A DNA stretch of 20,426 bases, from positions 1 through 20,426 of the forward strand of contig JAWQRM010000688.1 of NCBI GenBank assembly GCA_033557675.1. The letters run 5' to 3'. The position numbers and the translations under genes are program-made. The notes below the pieces were generated by a model. It searched no databases. It was given only the letters and a program-made list of their open reading frames with translations, and was not told where the DNA came from. Numbering within the stretch: position 1 is the first letter of the stretch; every line of letters starts with the position of its first letter. The DNA is from Coptodactyla brooksi. Taxonomy: Eukaryota; Arthropoda; Insecta; Coleoptera; Scarabaeidae. Below are positions 1 to 8,451 of the stretch, piece by piece.

Positions 1-75
1 TCTTGCGACATTTTGAGAGTTTTTCCCTCTACACTTTTCTATATATATAGCTCTTTCTTTCCCGCTGTGTTATAT

Positions 76-78
<3 letters not shown>

Positions 79-119
<41 letters not shown>
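79..119. repeat. (TA)n microsatellite
   Basis: About 20 uninterrupted TA units follow a short pyrimidine-rich lead. It is a simple-sequence repeat with no coding potential; any peptide read through it is just alternating Ile and Tyr. Confidence 0.97.
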
Positions 120-124
<5 letters not shown>

Positions 125-172
125 AATTGTATAATATGCACACATTTTAACATCGTTATACTTGTCATTATT

Positions 173-262
173 ATAGAACTTCTGAAGATGACAGTAAAGG
201 GCCGAAACCGGTAAAGCTGAATATAAAAATTCTGAACAGACCACAAGAGTATTATTATTATG
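173..262 (+). repeat. hammerhead-like retroposon tail ending in TTA/ATT units
   Basis: CTGAAGA (182-188) is followed 15 nt later by GAAAC (204-208) and GGTA (210-213). That is the order of a hammerhead ribozyme core: CUGANGA, then GAAA, then a short stem III and an NUH cleavage triplet. CTT (179-181) can pair with AAG (214-216) as a minimal stem I. Stem II between the two core blocks is poorly complementary, so this copy is probably inactive. The segment ends in ATT-type trinucleotide units near 250-262, which suggests the 3' tail of a retroposon. Arthropod retroelements with this CTGAAGA...GAAACCGG signature are familiar to me, but the element family is an inference. Confidence 0.4.
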
Positions 263-469
263 ATTATTTAATATTAACAAATATCTTACACGCTGGTTAT
301 AAGCGGTAACAAAATGAACAATGTAAAAAAGGTGTTGAAAGAGTACACAGAAGTTTTGATGGCATTTCTGACTGTAAAGTTTGATAATGTCTATCATGAT
401 AATGTAATGTTTGATAGTGTTTGTTTACCCAAAAGGCACAGGAAAGTTATGGGAGTAGTAAGTCAGCTG

Positions 470-700
470 GTTTGCATTGTACTTATGGACCAGATAGCGA
501 AAAGAAGTAAGATCCGTGAGAAAATCTGAGATTTTGCAGTGGTTTGGACACGTAAAAGGAATGGCAATGGAAAGACCAATTTTAATAATAATAATGGAAG
601 CGAGAAGAAATGGAAGACAATATCCAAGAGTTGGAAAAATGAGAGGGAATGGAAATGGAGGAAATTGAGATTTAAACCAGGAACTGGGACAAATGTAAGA
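470..700 (+). pseudogene. LINE reverse transcriptase C-terminal relic
   Basis: Broken reading frames give MDQIAKRSKIREKI (485-526), then after a stop and a frame change QWFGHVKGMAMERP (538-579), then IIMEARRNGRQYP further on. This order (an R-I-R-K-rich stretch, then W-F-G-H-V-x-R-M-x-x-E-R-P, then A-R-R-x-G-R) is the familiar extreme C-terminus of insect non-LTR retrotransposon polymerases of the RTE/Jockey kind. No RT catalytic motif is present, so only the tail of the element remains. At least one stop (TGA at 527) and one frameshift interrupt it. The block RFKPGTG (671-691) that follows may link it to the repeats at 3288 and 20371. The clade assignment is uncertain. Confidence 0.5.
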
Positions 701-931
701 AAGGAGTTGAAGAAAATTAACTTCAACGACAAAAGGCTAACTAAAATATACAAAAACATAAAAAGCAGAAAGCATAAAACTTCAGGAGAATTTCCATTCT
801 CCCAAAAAAGATAATATAAACCGAAACATATGTTGAGATTCAAAACGATATTGAAAATTAACTAATTTAATTACCGCAACGTATTAAAATATTGAGAACT
901 GTTAAACATTTTTAACTAATGTAACTAGAAG
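700..931. other. AT-rich, nothing recognised
   Basis: Lys/Asn-rich short frames only; no domain, splice pattern or repeat is visible. Confidence 0.5.
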
Positions 932-1165
932 TCAGAGCATGATTTGATAGCGTGTTAACATGTTTGGTATACCATTTAAAATTGTAAAAATTTGATGATT
1001 ATTTGCTTCTGAAAAATATTTAATATTTTGATGCGCATTAAAATAATTAATAAGCATACCTGAGGATTGGTTTAATACCGGATACGTCACATTTTCAAAT
1101 TTAATGTTCACGGCTTCGTCCAACATTTCGCTAAGTGTTTCACTTACAGTTTGTGAAGAGTAACT
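932..1165 (-). pseudogene. unrecognised coding-like relic, possible exon
   Basis: The minus strand is open from about 1162 and includes ATG at 1126. It reads SSQTVSETLSEMLDEAVNIK and then a hydrophobic/polar stretch (FENVTYPVLNQSSG). The composition is more protein-like than neighbouring AT-rich frames. Right after QSSG the minus strand reads CAG|GTATGC, a good splice-donor match, and quality drops to low-complexity residues (YFNAHQNIKYF) beyond it. This could be one exon of a host or transposon gene. I do not recognise the family, and a chance frame remains possible. Confidence 0.25.
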
Positions 1166-1357
1166 AACGATTCACTTCACGACATCTATGTTATTTACTT
1201 AGATTAATGTGTGCGATTCTAATCCCTTATCAAAAACGAATATTGAAACTAAAATAAACTACACTCGAAATTTTCCTTTTTATTCAATTTTCGCAAATTT
1301 TAAGCGAACTAAGCTGAACCCGCGCGACACTGCACATGATATGTCTGCACTTAACGG

Positions 1358-1470
1358 TTACAATTCGTTTATATGCCAGAGAAACCGTAATGGAAAGAGG
1401 TTAGGCGGCTGCGGCGGATCAGAAGGTCGTACGGAATTGCTTAATTGTTATTAATATAAATTAATAGATC
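1358..1470 (+). repeat. diverged direct repeat, copy 1
   Basis: This block aligns with 1857-1958. Both start with TTACAATTC, contain GAGAAAC(C/T)G and AATGGAAAG, then a GGTCG(T/C) block, and end with the identical 19-mer TTAATATAAATTAATAGAT. Both could encode A-R-E-T-x-M-E-R in one frame, which hints at a fragment of a coding element rather than a satellite. No family is assigned. Confidence 0.65.
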
Positions 1471-1856
1471 CTCCGTGGAAAAATAACATAATTTCTCCTC
1501 ATAATAATCACTTGAAATCGTCCTCGGTCCTTACTTGCTGCACATTGATCTATATTTATCAGTATTCTGTTTGTTTCTTTTGTAGATAATATTACTACTA
1601 AGAAAATACTAATATGAACAGTCGATTAATAGAAATTCCCGAATTATCCGTTTATAATGTTTTCATGATTGTCATGATTGGGTCAATGTGCAATTCAATT
1701 CATCTTATTTTTAGGCAATATTAATACATAATAACATGTTATTGTTGCTTTTTTCTATTTGGTTGTATCATTTCTGATATGAGTGATCAACAGAATACCC
1801 ATACAGGATAACACGTATACAGAGTAACTTTATTACATTATGTATTTTATTTCCTC
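1471..1856. other. AT-rich spacer between the two direct repeats
   Basis: No reading frame, hairpin or terminal repeat of note is visible. Confidence 0.5.
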
Positions 1857-1958
1857 TTACAATTCAGTTATGTGCGAGAGAAACTGCAATGGAAAGAAAT
1901 TGTAAGGTAACTGGAGAAGGTCGCCCAGAACTAGTTCATTAATATAAATTAATAGATT
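1857..1958 (+). repeat. diverged direct repeat, copy 2
   Basis: This is the partner of 1358-1470, offset by about 490-500 bp in the same orientation. In this copy the frame C-A-R-E-T-A-M-E-R-N runs on to E-G-R-P-E-L-V-H and a stop at the shared AT-rich end. That end (TTAATATAAATTAATAGAT) is perfectly conserved, although the middle has several differences and small indels. Confidence 0.65.
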
Positions 1959-2039
1959 CTGCATTAAAAAGAATGCCGTTTTTCCGCAAATTAACATTTT
2001 AACTTTTATTGAAACAAAAAGAACTTATTATTGAAAATG

Positions 2040-2330
2040 GAAATGATACGATAGTATAATGTCTAAGTATAGTACATGATACCATAGAAAAGCAGAAATT
2101 ATTCTAATATCATAGTATTATTGTTTTATTCTATTTATTGTAGACCACTACAAAATTACAGCGATTTTCGTCGAATTGTACAGCAGATGATACTGTAAAA
2201 AAGCACAAATCACAGTGGACGTATAATGTGCTTGTTACAAAATTATTTTAATATCATAATATTAAAATGTATAAGTACAAAAGCGCAGCAATTTTTATCT
2301 AATTGTAGACTTGTGTTTACAATTTGAGGC
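2040..2330. repeat. possible degenerate AT-rich tandem duplication
   Basis: Two stretches (about 2090-2210 and 2240-2315) share ATT(C/T)TAATATCATA, a TACAAAA...GC(A)GCGAT/GCAAT block and AATTGTA(C)AG-like ends. The similarity is weak and could partly reflect base composition. Confidence 0.25.
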
Positions 2331-2749
2331 TTTATAAAATGGCTGAATCATCTATTTGATTCACATTGCTGTGTTTGACATCTATTTAGCGCTGCACAGT
2401 GTTGAGGAATTTCAACTAGCGATAATTTTTTCGTTTCACTTGTATAGAATAGCTTATGTAATATTCTTTAACGAAGTCCATATTAGATGGTGTCCAGATT
2501 TACCAAGTGTCCCATCTCTGTATAATGTTAAAATAACAGGTTGACGTGGATGTATGACCTTCACGTGTTTACCTAATTAGTTAACAGTTTCTTAAAGACA
2601 TTTAATTTCGTTTTGGTGTACTGTATGTCCGGAAAAGCTTATAATAAATTTAATATACGAAGTGTACATTATACCAATATTAATATATTGGTTCTCCTGT
2701 TATTTAAGACTTTCCTTTTTTATTCACATTTGCTATGGCAAATGCTTTT
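2331..2749. other. no recognisable feature
   Basis: Only short Phe/Ile/Tyr-rich frames typical of AT-rich non-coding DNA are seen. Confidence 0.5.
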
Positions 2750-3085
2750 CTATTTTCCCAATTTTATCTCAGAAGCAATTCTTAATTTTTTCCACTTCTC
2801 TTTCATACTAATCCCTTCTATATATACTTTGATCTTCTCATGACATTCCTTTTGTTCTTTTCCTAATTGTTATATTTCGTCCAGCATTTCTTTTATATTT
2901 CTCTTCACATAAATGTAGCGCATCTGTTTTAGAAGAGGAATATGTACGCGTTATCCGCCAGATCAAAACTCTCAGTCTCACCTTCCGGCATCACCTTGAA
3001 TTTCACATTTGGAAGCGAGCACAACAAACTGCAATCCATGCAGCCCGTTGGCCTTCGGCTGTGTCGTGCTAGAAACCGGCTGATC
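2750..3085 (-). pseudogene. coding-like minus-strand patch, unrecognised
   Basis: The 2940-3085 part is clearly GC-richer than its surroundings. On the minus strand it is open for about 45 codons, reading for example PNVKFKVMPEGETESFDLAD and ending at a TAA near 2938. Immediately downstream, in another frame, about 60 codons (2932 down to 2750) read as a highly charged, coiled-coil-like segment (RNIKEMLDEI, a stop, then QLGKEQKECHEKIK) with one internal TAA. Charged coiled coils are common in LINE ORF1 proteins, but nothing here fixes the family. I treat it as a decayed fragment of unknown origin. Confidence 0.25.
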
Positions 3086-3287
3086 AGTTTTTATATCACT
3101 TACACGGTTTACGTCTATATTTTTTATCTATCTTCCATCCAATGTACTACCAAATACACAATCCACTCAAATGTATATTTTTTCCATTTGAAATGGCTTT
3201 TACGATTCTTTATGGCATTGGACGTAATGTACAGGTCTACTATTAATATAATGAATTTAAAAACACTCAACTTATAATGAAACTGGA

Positions 3288-3342
3288 AGATGTACATTGC
3301 ACATGACTTTCTCTTACCTTGCCCCTGGTTTAAATATAAGAA
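3288..3342 (-). repeat. dispersed repeat, copy 1 (possible LINE 3' end)
   Basis: The stretch from GATGTACAT(T/C)G to CCCTGGTTTAAATATA recurs in the same orientation at 20371-20426 with only a few mismatches over about 52 bp. On the minus strand it reads FKPGAR before a purine-rich stretch. This resembles RFKPGTG in the LINE relic at 671-691, so both may derive from the 3' part of one LINE family. The duplication is directly visible; the LINE link is inferred. Confidence 0.6.
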
Positions 3343-3888
3343 AAAAATTGTAAAAAAAAATTTCTTTCGCACCTGCCATCTTTTTCCAAACATGTGTAAT
3401 AACACCCAAACAATAATTAAAGTGGCCCTCGAGTCTTATAAGCAAAGAAAAATCGGAAATTGGATAGTTTTCAGAATAAACCGAACACCCAGTATATTCG
3501 AAAGCTATTTCAAATTGTGAAGAGTTCGATGTCATACAACCTTTATTCGAAACATTTTTTTCTAAAGGGAGCAATGCCCAAAATTAAGAACGAAATACCC
3601 TCTTGCTCTACAGGACTGTATTTTTATCAACTATGCTTATAACTAGAGAACTGTTAATTTTAAGCATGTACTATCCTTATAGTTTTTTACTCACAATTTT
3701 ATGTAGATTACAAACATATATTTTGTTAGAAAAAGTTATAAAAAAGTCAAACAATTATTAGGTTAAGTACCTCAACCATATGTACAATTTTTACGAAACC
3801 CTTATTGTGACCAGAGTATATAATAGTTAGCTTGTATGTAAAGTATTGTTTTAATTAGTCTAATGTGGCAATAATTAAACTACTTATG
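3343..3888. other. no recognisable feature
   Basis: AT-rich DNA with several overlapping short frames on both strands. None has a recognisable motif and all look like chance frames. Confidence 0.5.
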
Positions 3889-4010
3889 CTGGCTCCTCAC
3901 CGAGAGCGACGGCGACAAAAGACAGAAACATTTTGTTGCCTGTCTCTGAGGCAGGTACAAGAGCCTTCATACCAAGGGCAGCGGAGACAAGGGACATTTT
4001 ATTTGCAAAG
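3889..4010. repeat. GC-richer island with hairpin, possible mobile-element fragment
   Basis: This is an abrupt compositional change relative to the flanks. It contains a purine-rich GAGAGCGACGGCGACAAAAG block, and a hairpin in which AGACAG...AAC pairs with GTT...CTGTCT around a short T-rich loop (about 3920-3947). A second GCAGCGGAGACAAGGGACA block follows near 3979. The GCGAC(A)/GGAGACA echoes look like repeated termini or subterminal repeats of a small element, but I could not pair clean ends. Confidence 0.3.
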
Positions 4011-4082
4011 CTCCTTCTAAAGCATAAAAATATCTTCAATAATTTCAATTTTCAGTTTTCAATAATTTTAGGTTATAGGTAT

Positions 4083-5065
4083 ATAGGTATATTTGTTCTA
4101 TCTAAATATTATTAATTATTAGACCACATTTAATTAGAATTTTATTAGGTTGAGATGGATTAGATTTAGTTTCATATTGTTTAGTAATTTATTATCAAAA
4201 TATTAAATCTTATAGTGCTGGTATAATTACACCTTTAATAAACCGAATTGGAGATGTACCTTTATTAGTAGCAATTACATGAATATTAAATTATGGTAGT
4301 TAATTATTATTCATATATTAGTTATGTTAATCAAGATAATTTAAATATTATTAGAATACTAATTTTATCAGCAGCTATAACTAAATCTGCTTAAATTCTA
4401 TTTTCCATTTCTATTGTCTTGTTTCCTCTTTAGTTCATTCATCAAATTTAGTAACTGCCGAAATGTACCTTTTAGTGCGGTTTAATGTTGCTTTAAGTGG
4501 GAATATTTTTATTATTTATTGGAAGAATGACGATATTTATAGCAGGTTTAGGTGCTAATTTTGAATTTGATTTGGAAAAAATTGTTGCATTATCACCTTT
4601 AAGGCAATCAGGATTAATAATAAGAATTTTAGCATTAGGAGAATACAATTTGGCACTTTTTCATTTATTAACTCATTGCTGCATTTAAGGCAACACTATT
4701 TACTCATATATGTGCAGGATGTATAATTCACAATGTAGGTAATTGTTAGAACATTCGGTATATAGGTGAATTAATTAATTTAACACCTTTAGCTTATGAG
4801 TTTTACCTATTTTAGCAGGATTTTATTCAAAAGATTTAATTTTAGAAGTGACAGTTTAAATATATTTATTTTATATAAATATATTTAAACACAATATACT
4901 ATAGACAATAGACAATTAAAGTAGACAAATATACACAATTTAAATATATTTATTTTATTTAGTATTTTTTATTTCTACAGGTTTAACAGTTTGTTATACA
5001 TTACATTTAATCGTGTAATTATAGGAGATTTTAATTATAATTATAATTCATATGTATATTTAACT
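4083..5065 (+). pseudogene. ND5: nuclear mitochondrial insertion (NUMT), ND5 fragment
   Basis: With the invertebrate mitochondrial code, this plus-strand segment reads as NADH dehydrogenase subunit 5 of complex I. Blocks in order: LLGWDGL with TGA as Trp (about 4144); SYCLVIYYQN and SYSAGMITPLINRIGDVPLL in degraded form (4175-4270); ILSAAITKSA (4360-4390); LVHSSNLVTAEMYLLVRFNVALS (in two parts, 4430-4496); LLFIGRMTIFIAGLGANFEF (4503-4563); HLLTH (4667-4681); ATLFTHICAGCIIHNVG (4690-4740); AGFYSKDLILE (4815-4845); STGLTVCYTL (4974-5006); GDFNYN (5024-5041). Frameshifts, stops and a gap around 4392-4425, where the middle of the protein is compressed, show it is non-functional. Nuclear stops at mitochondrial TGA codons confirm foreign codon use. 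The right edge is approximate. Confidence 0.9.
4855..4938. repeat. 84-bp palindrome-bearing insertion within the NUMT
   Basis: TTTAAATATATTTATTTTA occurs at 4855-4873 and again at about 4939-4957. Removing the 84 bp between these repeats rejoins the ND5 reading frame (E-V-T...ISTGLTVC). The insertion begins with a perfect 15-bp inverted repeat (4855-4869 and 4875-4889) around a 5-nt loop. Confidence 0.65.
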
Positions 5066-6262
5066 ACACCTAAACGTAAAAATATTAGTTACGTGTATTT
5101 TCTTATTTTTAAGTTTCCTCAATATATTTGGCTCATCTATATATCTAATTGTTTCGTTGATGTTACTTTTCGGTATCTATGTTTCATGGTTTCTAATTTC
5201 AAATATTTGAAACACTTTCCATTAAAATACGTTGTATTCTTTCCTTCAAACTCACTTCTGCTTCATTCACTGGCGTGTCGGGAATATTCATAAAACTAAA
5301 AATGTTTAGTAGCAAGTTTAGAATGTTAAGTAGATTGATTAGAGCCATTGTTTCTTCCTGTTGCTTTGAAACTGAAATCTGCCAAGTAGCCACCACATGT
5401 ACATATACTAGATGGAGAAGTTAAATTTAACATGGATAGTAGTTGTATAATGTCACGGTGAATTCATTGCAAACTTTTTTTAGAAGCGACTGAAATAACC
5501 CCACACTTTATAAGGACTCGGTTACTGATACGTTCAACTTTTGCCCCACGTGTCGAATAAAGATAACATTTTACAAAAAGAAATCAAATTAGCAATTTAG
5601 ATTTCTATATTTGGGATATATAACCGTCCTTTCTGTCTGTTGCTCTTAAACTCATTCTAAAAGATATTTATTTATATATCTTATATCTATTTTATTATTT
5701 AAAGAAAATAAAGATAATTTACTCCATGCAACATTAATGGAGAGATTTTTAAAAAAGAATACTAGTTAATGTTTAAAATTTTTCGATAACGTACTTTCTA
5801 CCCCTAGTTTCTAACCCTTATAAATCCTTTCAAGGTTTTTACGTCACGCAGAAAACAAACACTGTGCTAAATTTCATCAAAATCGGCAAGTAACACCCGC
5901 GAAAGAATGAATTAATATTAGTATAGTTAACACCAACCATCCCTAAATGTCGTAAATGTTTTATTTTACCACAAACATATTGTGTTGTTGTTTTTCTTCG
6001 AAGTATTTTCTAATTTCCTGACAGTTTTATCACGTTATTCGTACGGAAAGATGGTACATAATATCAGTTTTTGGTTTATGATATTTTTATTTGCAATGTT
6101 TTTATTTTATAAAATTTAGGAATAGTCCAATCACAAGTGTTTATCCACAAAAGTCTCTTGATAGCAATTCTACGGTATTTTCCTGTATATATCTACATTG
6201 CTGTTACTGTCATTTCTCATAGCGTCAACAGTTTCTTAATTGCGTATTGACGCTTAAAATAA
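5066..6262. other. no gene recognised; possible dispersed repeat near 5800-5915
   Basis: The 5800-5915 stretch (AACCCTTATAAATCC, AAATTTCATCAAAATCGGC, AACACCCGCGAAAG) resembles a sequence often met in insect intergenic repeats, in my recollection. I cannot show boundaries or a second copy here. The rest is AT-rich with no motif. A 65-codon minus-strand frame at 5199-5396 is not supported by anything else. Confidence 0.35.
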
Positions 6263-6433
6263 TTTAGACATTTACAAAAACGATTAAGACTTGGCGCTGT
6301 TAAACAATTAGCATATTGGAAGAGTGATAATGAATTAGTAGACAAGTCACGTTTATTAATAGCGTCGCAAAGAGCTGGACACGCAAGATATCAAAACGAA
6401 ATTATATCCACTACTGAGGTATTGAAGGAGTGA
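6263..6433 (+). pseudogene. 56-codon protein-like relic, unrecognised
   Basis: An open frame with no ATG runs from just after a TAA (6260-6262) to TGA (6431-6433). It reads FRHLQKRLRLGAVKQLAYWK, then SDNELVDKSRLLIASQRAGH, then ARYQNEIISTTEVLKE. The balanced composition (Arg, Asp, Glu, His, Gln, Trp) in a strongly AT-rich neighbourhood argues for real protein ancestry. The N-terminal half is basic and amphipathic; the C-terminal half ends in an acidic, helix-like segment. I have a vague sense of similar repeats in insect hypothetical proteins but cannot name the family. It is probably a fragment of a transposon or a retrocopy. Confidence 0.45.
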
Positions 6434-7677
6434 CCATACGATAATTAATTATATGATATTAACTAGAGATTCTCAGATGCCTAGATATACGAATAAATAC
6501 ATTAACTGAAGGGTTATCACTTTATAACGTCTTATTATACTGTGGTATAGAACATGCGCATATTTAGGTGCACTCCTTCATTTCCTTGTTCCTTGTTCAT
6601 TGTTTTTCTTCATCTCTCTATCAAATCTGTTCGCTCTTATTGTATAATAATAATTTACTACTTTTGTCTAATGTACCTTCTAGCACTTCTAGAACTCGTT
6701 TTATTTCTAAACTTATTTGTCTAGTACGGACCTGTTCTTTCTCGACTGCTAGACAAACATCAGCTGTTATCACGTCATAGCGGAAAACGATTGACCCAGA
6801 TCAACCCGTCAGAAGTCCACCGCTTATCAGTGGTCAAATCTTAAAGTGGTTTATTTATATCTAAATCCAATAGTTTCAACTCACTCTACGGAAATATGAA
6901 TTTCCATAGAATAAGGAATTTTGATTTTCACCGAATCTCATCATCAGAGAGACTGCTAGTGATGTTGGCATATCATTTGGCTTTGAAAAATGGTGGTTAA
7001 AATATTCGAGAACTACGTAAAAAGATACATAAGATAGCACTTAGTCAGTCGTTTACTTTATCTTCGAACATCCTACAGATTGGTTGTATACATTACAATG
7101 CATTTTAACAATAATACGACTACTTATTCTTGATATGACACTTGTTTGAAGAGAGTTTAACAGAATTAAAACAAATAAATTGTAATGGGACAACTACTTG
7201 AAAGCCTTTCAATGTTCTCGCGAAAAGTGCACTTAAAACTACACACACCACTGGCCATTACACTTAATATCTGTTGTATTAATTTGAACATAATATTGGT
7301 AATAGCTGAAAAGATTGCTCTTCTAACCTTGTGACGTCAATGGAGAATTTATCGAGAAAATTAATTTCAAGCCATCTAGAATGACACCGATGATGTTTTG
7401 TGGATGATTTATGTGAAAATATAAGGAAAAAGGTAAGGTTCCTATTGTAATTCCGCTGGATCATAAATAATTCAGTAAATAAAACTTATTTCAAAAGTAC
7501 AACCGTGTCCTGCGAAACTTGTTATTGATTGATATTGCTTTATGAACTTTGAACGTATTTTTTGTAGTGGGTCTATATTTTTCTTGACGGTTATTTCATA
7601 GTAAATACCATCTAATGAAAATACTTTTTTTTAAGCAATTAAAAACATCTATATTCGGATACATATACCGGTATATA
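6434..7677. other. no recognisable feature
   Basis: AT-rich intergenic or intronic sequence. Short frames at 6568-6780 (plus) and 7279-7464 (minus) lack motifs. On the minus strand, CTGATGATGAG around 6930-6950 faintly resembles a hammerhead start but lacks a partner GAAAC block. Confidence 0.45.
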
Positions 7678-8402
7678 CAGGGTGATTCGCATAAGAACCG
7701 ACACAGAGTAAGAGCATGTAAGGAAAGCTAAAATACTATTATGATGATTTAATCCAACTTACCTCTATACCAGGTTGTACCCATGAGAAGTTATAGCCCT
7801 TCAAAGTGAGGTTAAAAATTTGAAAAATAATTAATATCTCAATAATACTTTAACTTAGGAAACCCAAATTTTGCAGACGTTCTGAGTGTACTAAGGGCAT
7901 TTATCTTTTTATAAATAGAGGTCAGTTAAAGAATTTTAAAGGGTTGATTAGGGATAATGCACCCTTAAATTGCAACAGAATTTTTAGCCTGTAGGCGGAT
8001 TTAATAAATTATTATTCTATTTTATAGGAAATTTAATTTAAAAACTATTTTACTTTCGTTATTTTTCAAAAAATTTCGCCGTTTTGAAGAAAAATGTGAA
8101 TTACTAAAGACATGTATTTTATCCATGTTACTTAATCATCGAAAATTCAACAGTTGGCTGTGAAGTTATATGTTATATTTAAAAGTCAGCAAATAAGTGT
8201 CAATAAAAATAATTTAGTAGGAAAAGAAACAGTAGAAACAAAAATTTGCTACCGATAATTTTTAGAAATTGTTTAAAATGATCACCGTTTTCTCTCTGAC
8301 ATAAATTTATTCTTCGTCGAAAATTAAAGTCTACTCTTTCCATTAACTGCTGATCATTTCTTATAAAGTTGCGTTTATTCGGTTCTTATGCCAATCACCC
8401 TA
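7678..8402. mobile_element. MITE-like non-autonomous DNA transposon
   Basis: The left end reads CAGGGTGATTCGCATAAGAA then CCG. The reverse complement of the right end (8380-8402) reads TAGGGTGATTGGCATAAGAA then CCG. The two 23-nt terminal inverted repeats therefore match at all but two positions. Both ends abut TATA, consistent with a TA or TATA target duplication. The roughly 725-bp interior has no open frame and ordinary AT-rich sequence, so it would need a transposase supplied elsewhere. TA target preference and the GGGTGATT terminus fit a Tc1/mariner-type MITE. It ends 50 bp before the splice acceptor of zinc-finger copy A, so it sits in that gene's intron. Confidence 0.75.
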
Positions 8403-8451
8403 TATACATAATTTTTATATCGAAATGTCCTAATTGTATTGTTTATTCCAG

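Noticed and set aside
29..397. 122-codon minus-strand frame
   Set aside because: Its C-terminal part is the translated TA microsatellite, and the rest overlaps the retroposon tail; no motif.
539..814. 91-codon Lys/Asn-rich plus-strand frame
   Set aside because: The protein-like signal (WFGHV..., ARRNGR) lies in the other frames, so this one is a shifted shadow of the LINE relic.
463..843. 126-codon minus-strand frame
   Set aside because: It is the antisense of the LINE tail and purine-rich stretch, giving a Phe/Leu-rich artefact.
5199..5396. 65-codon minus-strand frame with a mixed composition
   Set aside because: Mildly protein-like but no motif, splice context or repeat; not enough to annotate as a gene.
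6925..6965. Minus-strand CTGATGATGAG as another hammerhead
   Set aside because: It has a GAAAA downstream but no complementary stem II, stem III or stem I.
8369..8451. ATG at 8369 as start of the zinc-finger protein
   Set aside because: The first codons are the inverted repeat of the MITE, and a good splice acceptor at 8451 indicates the coding part starts later as an exon.
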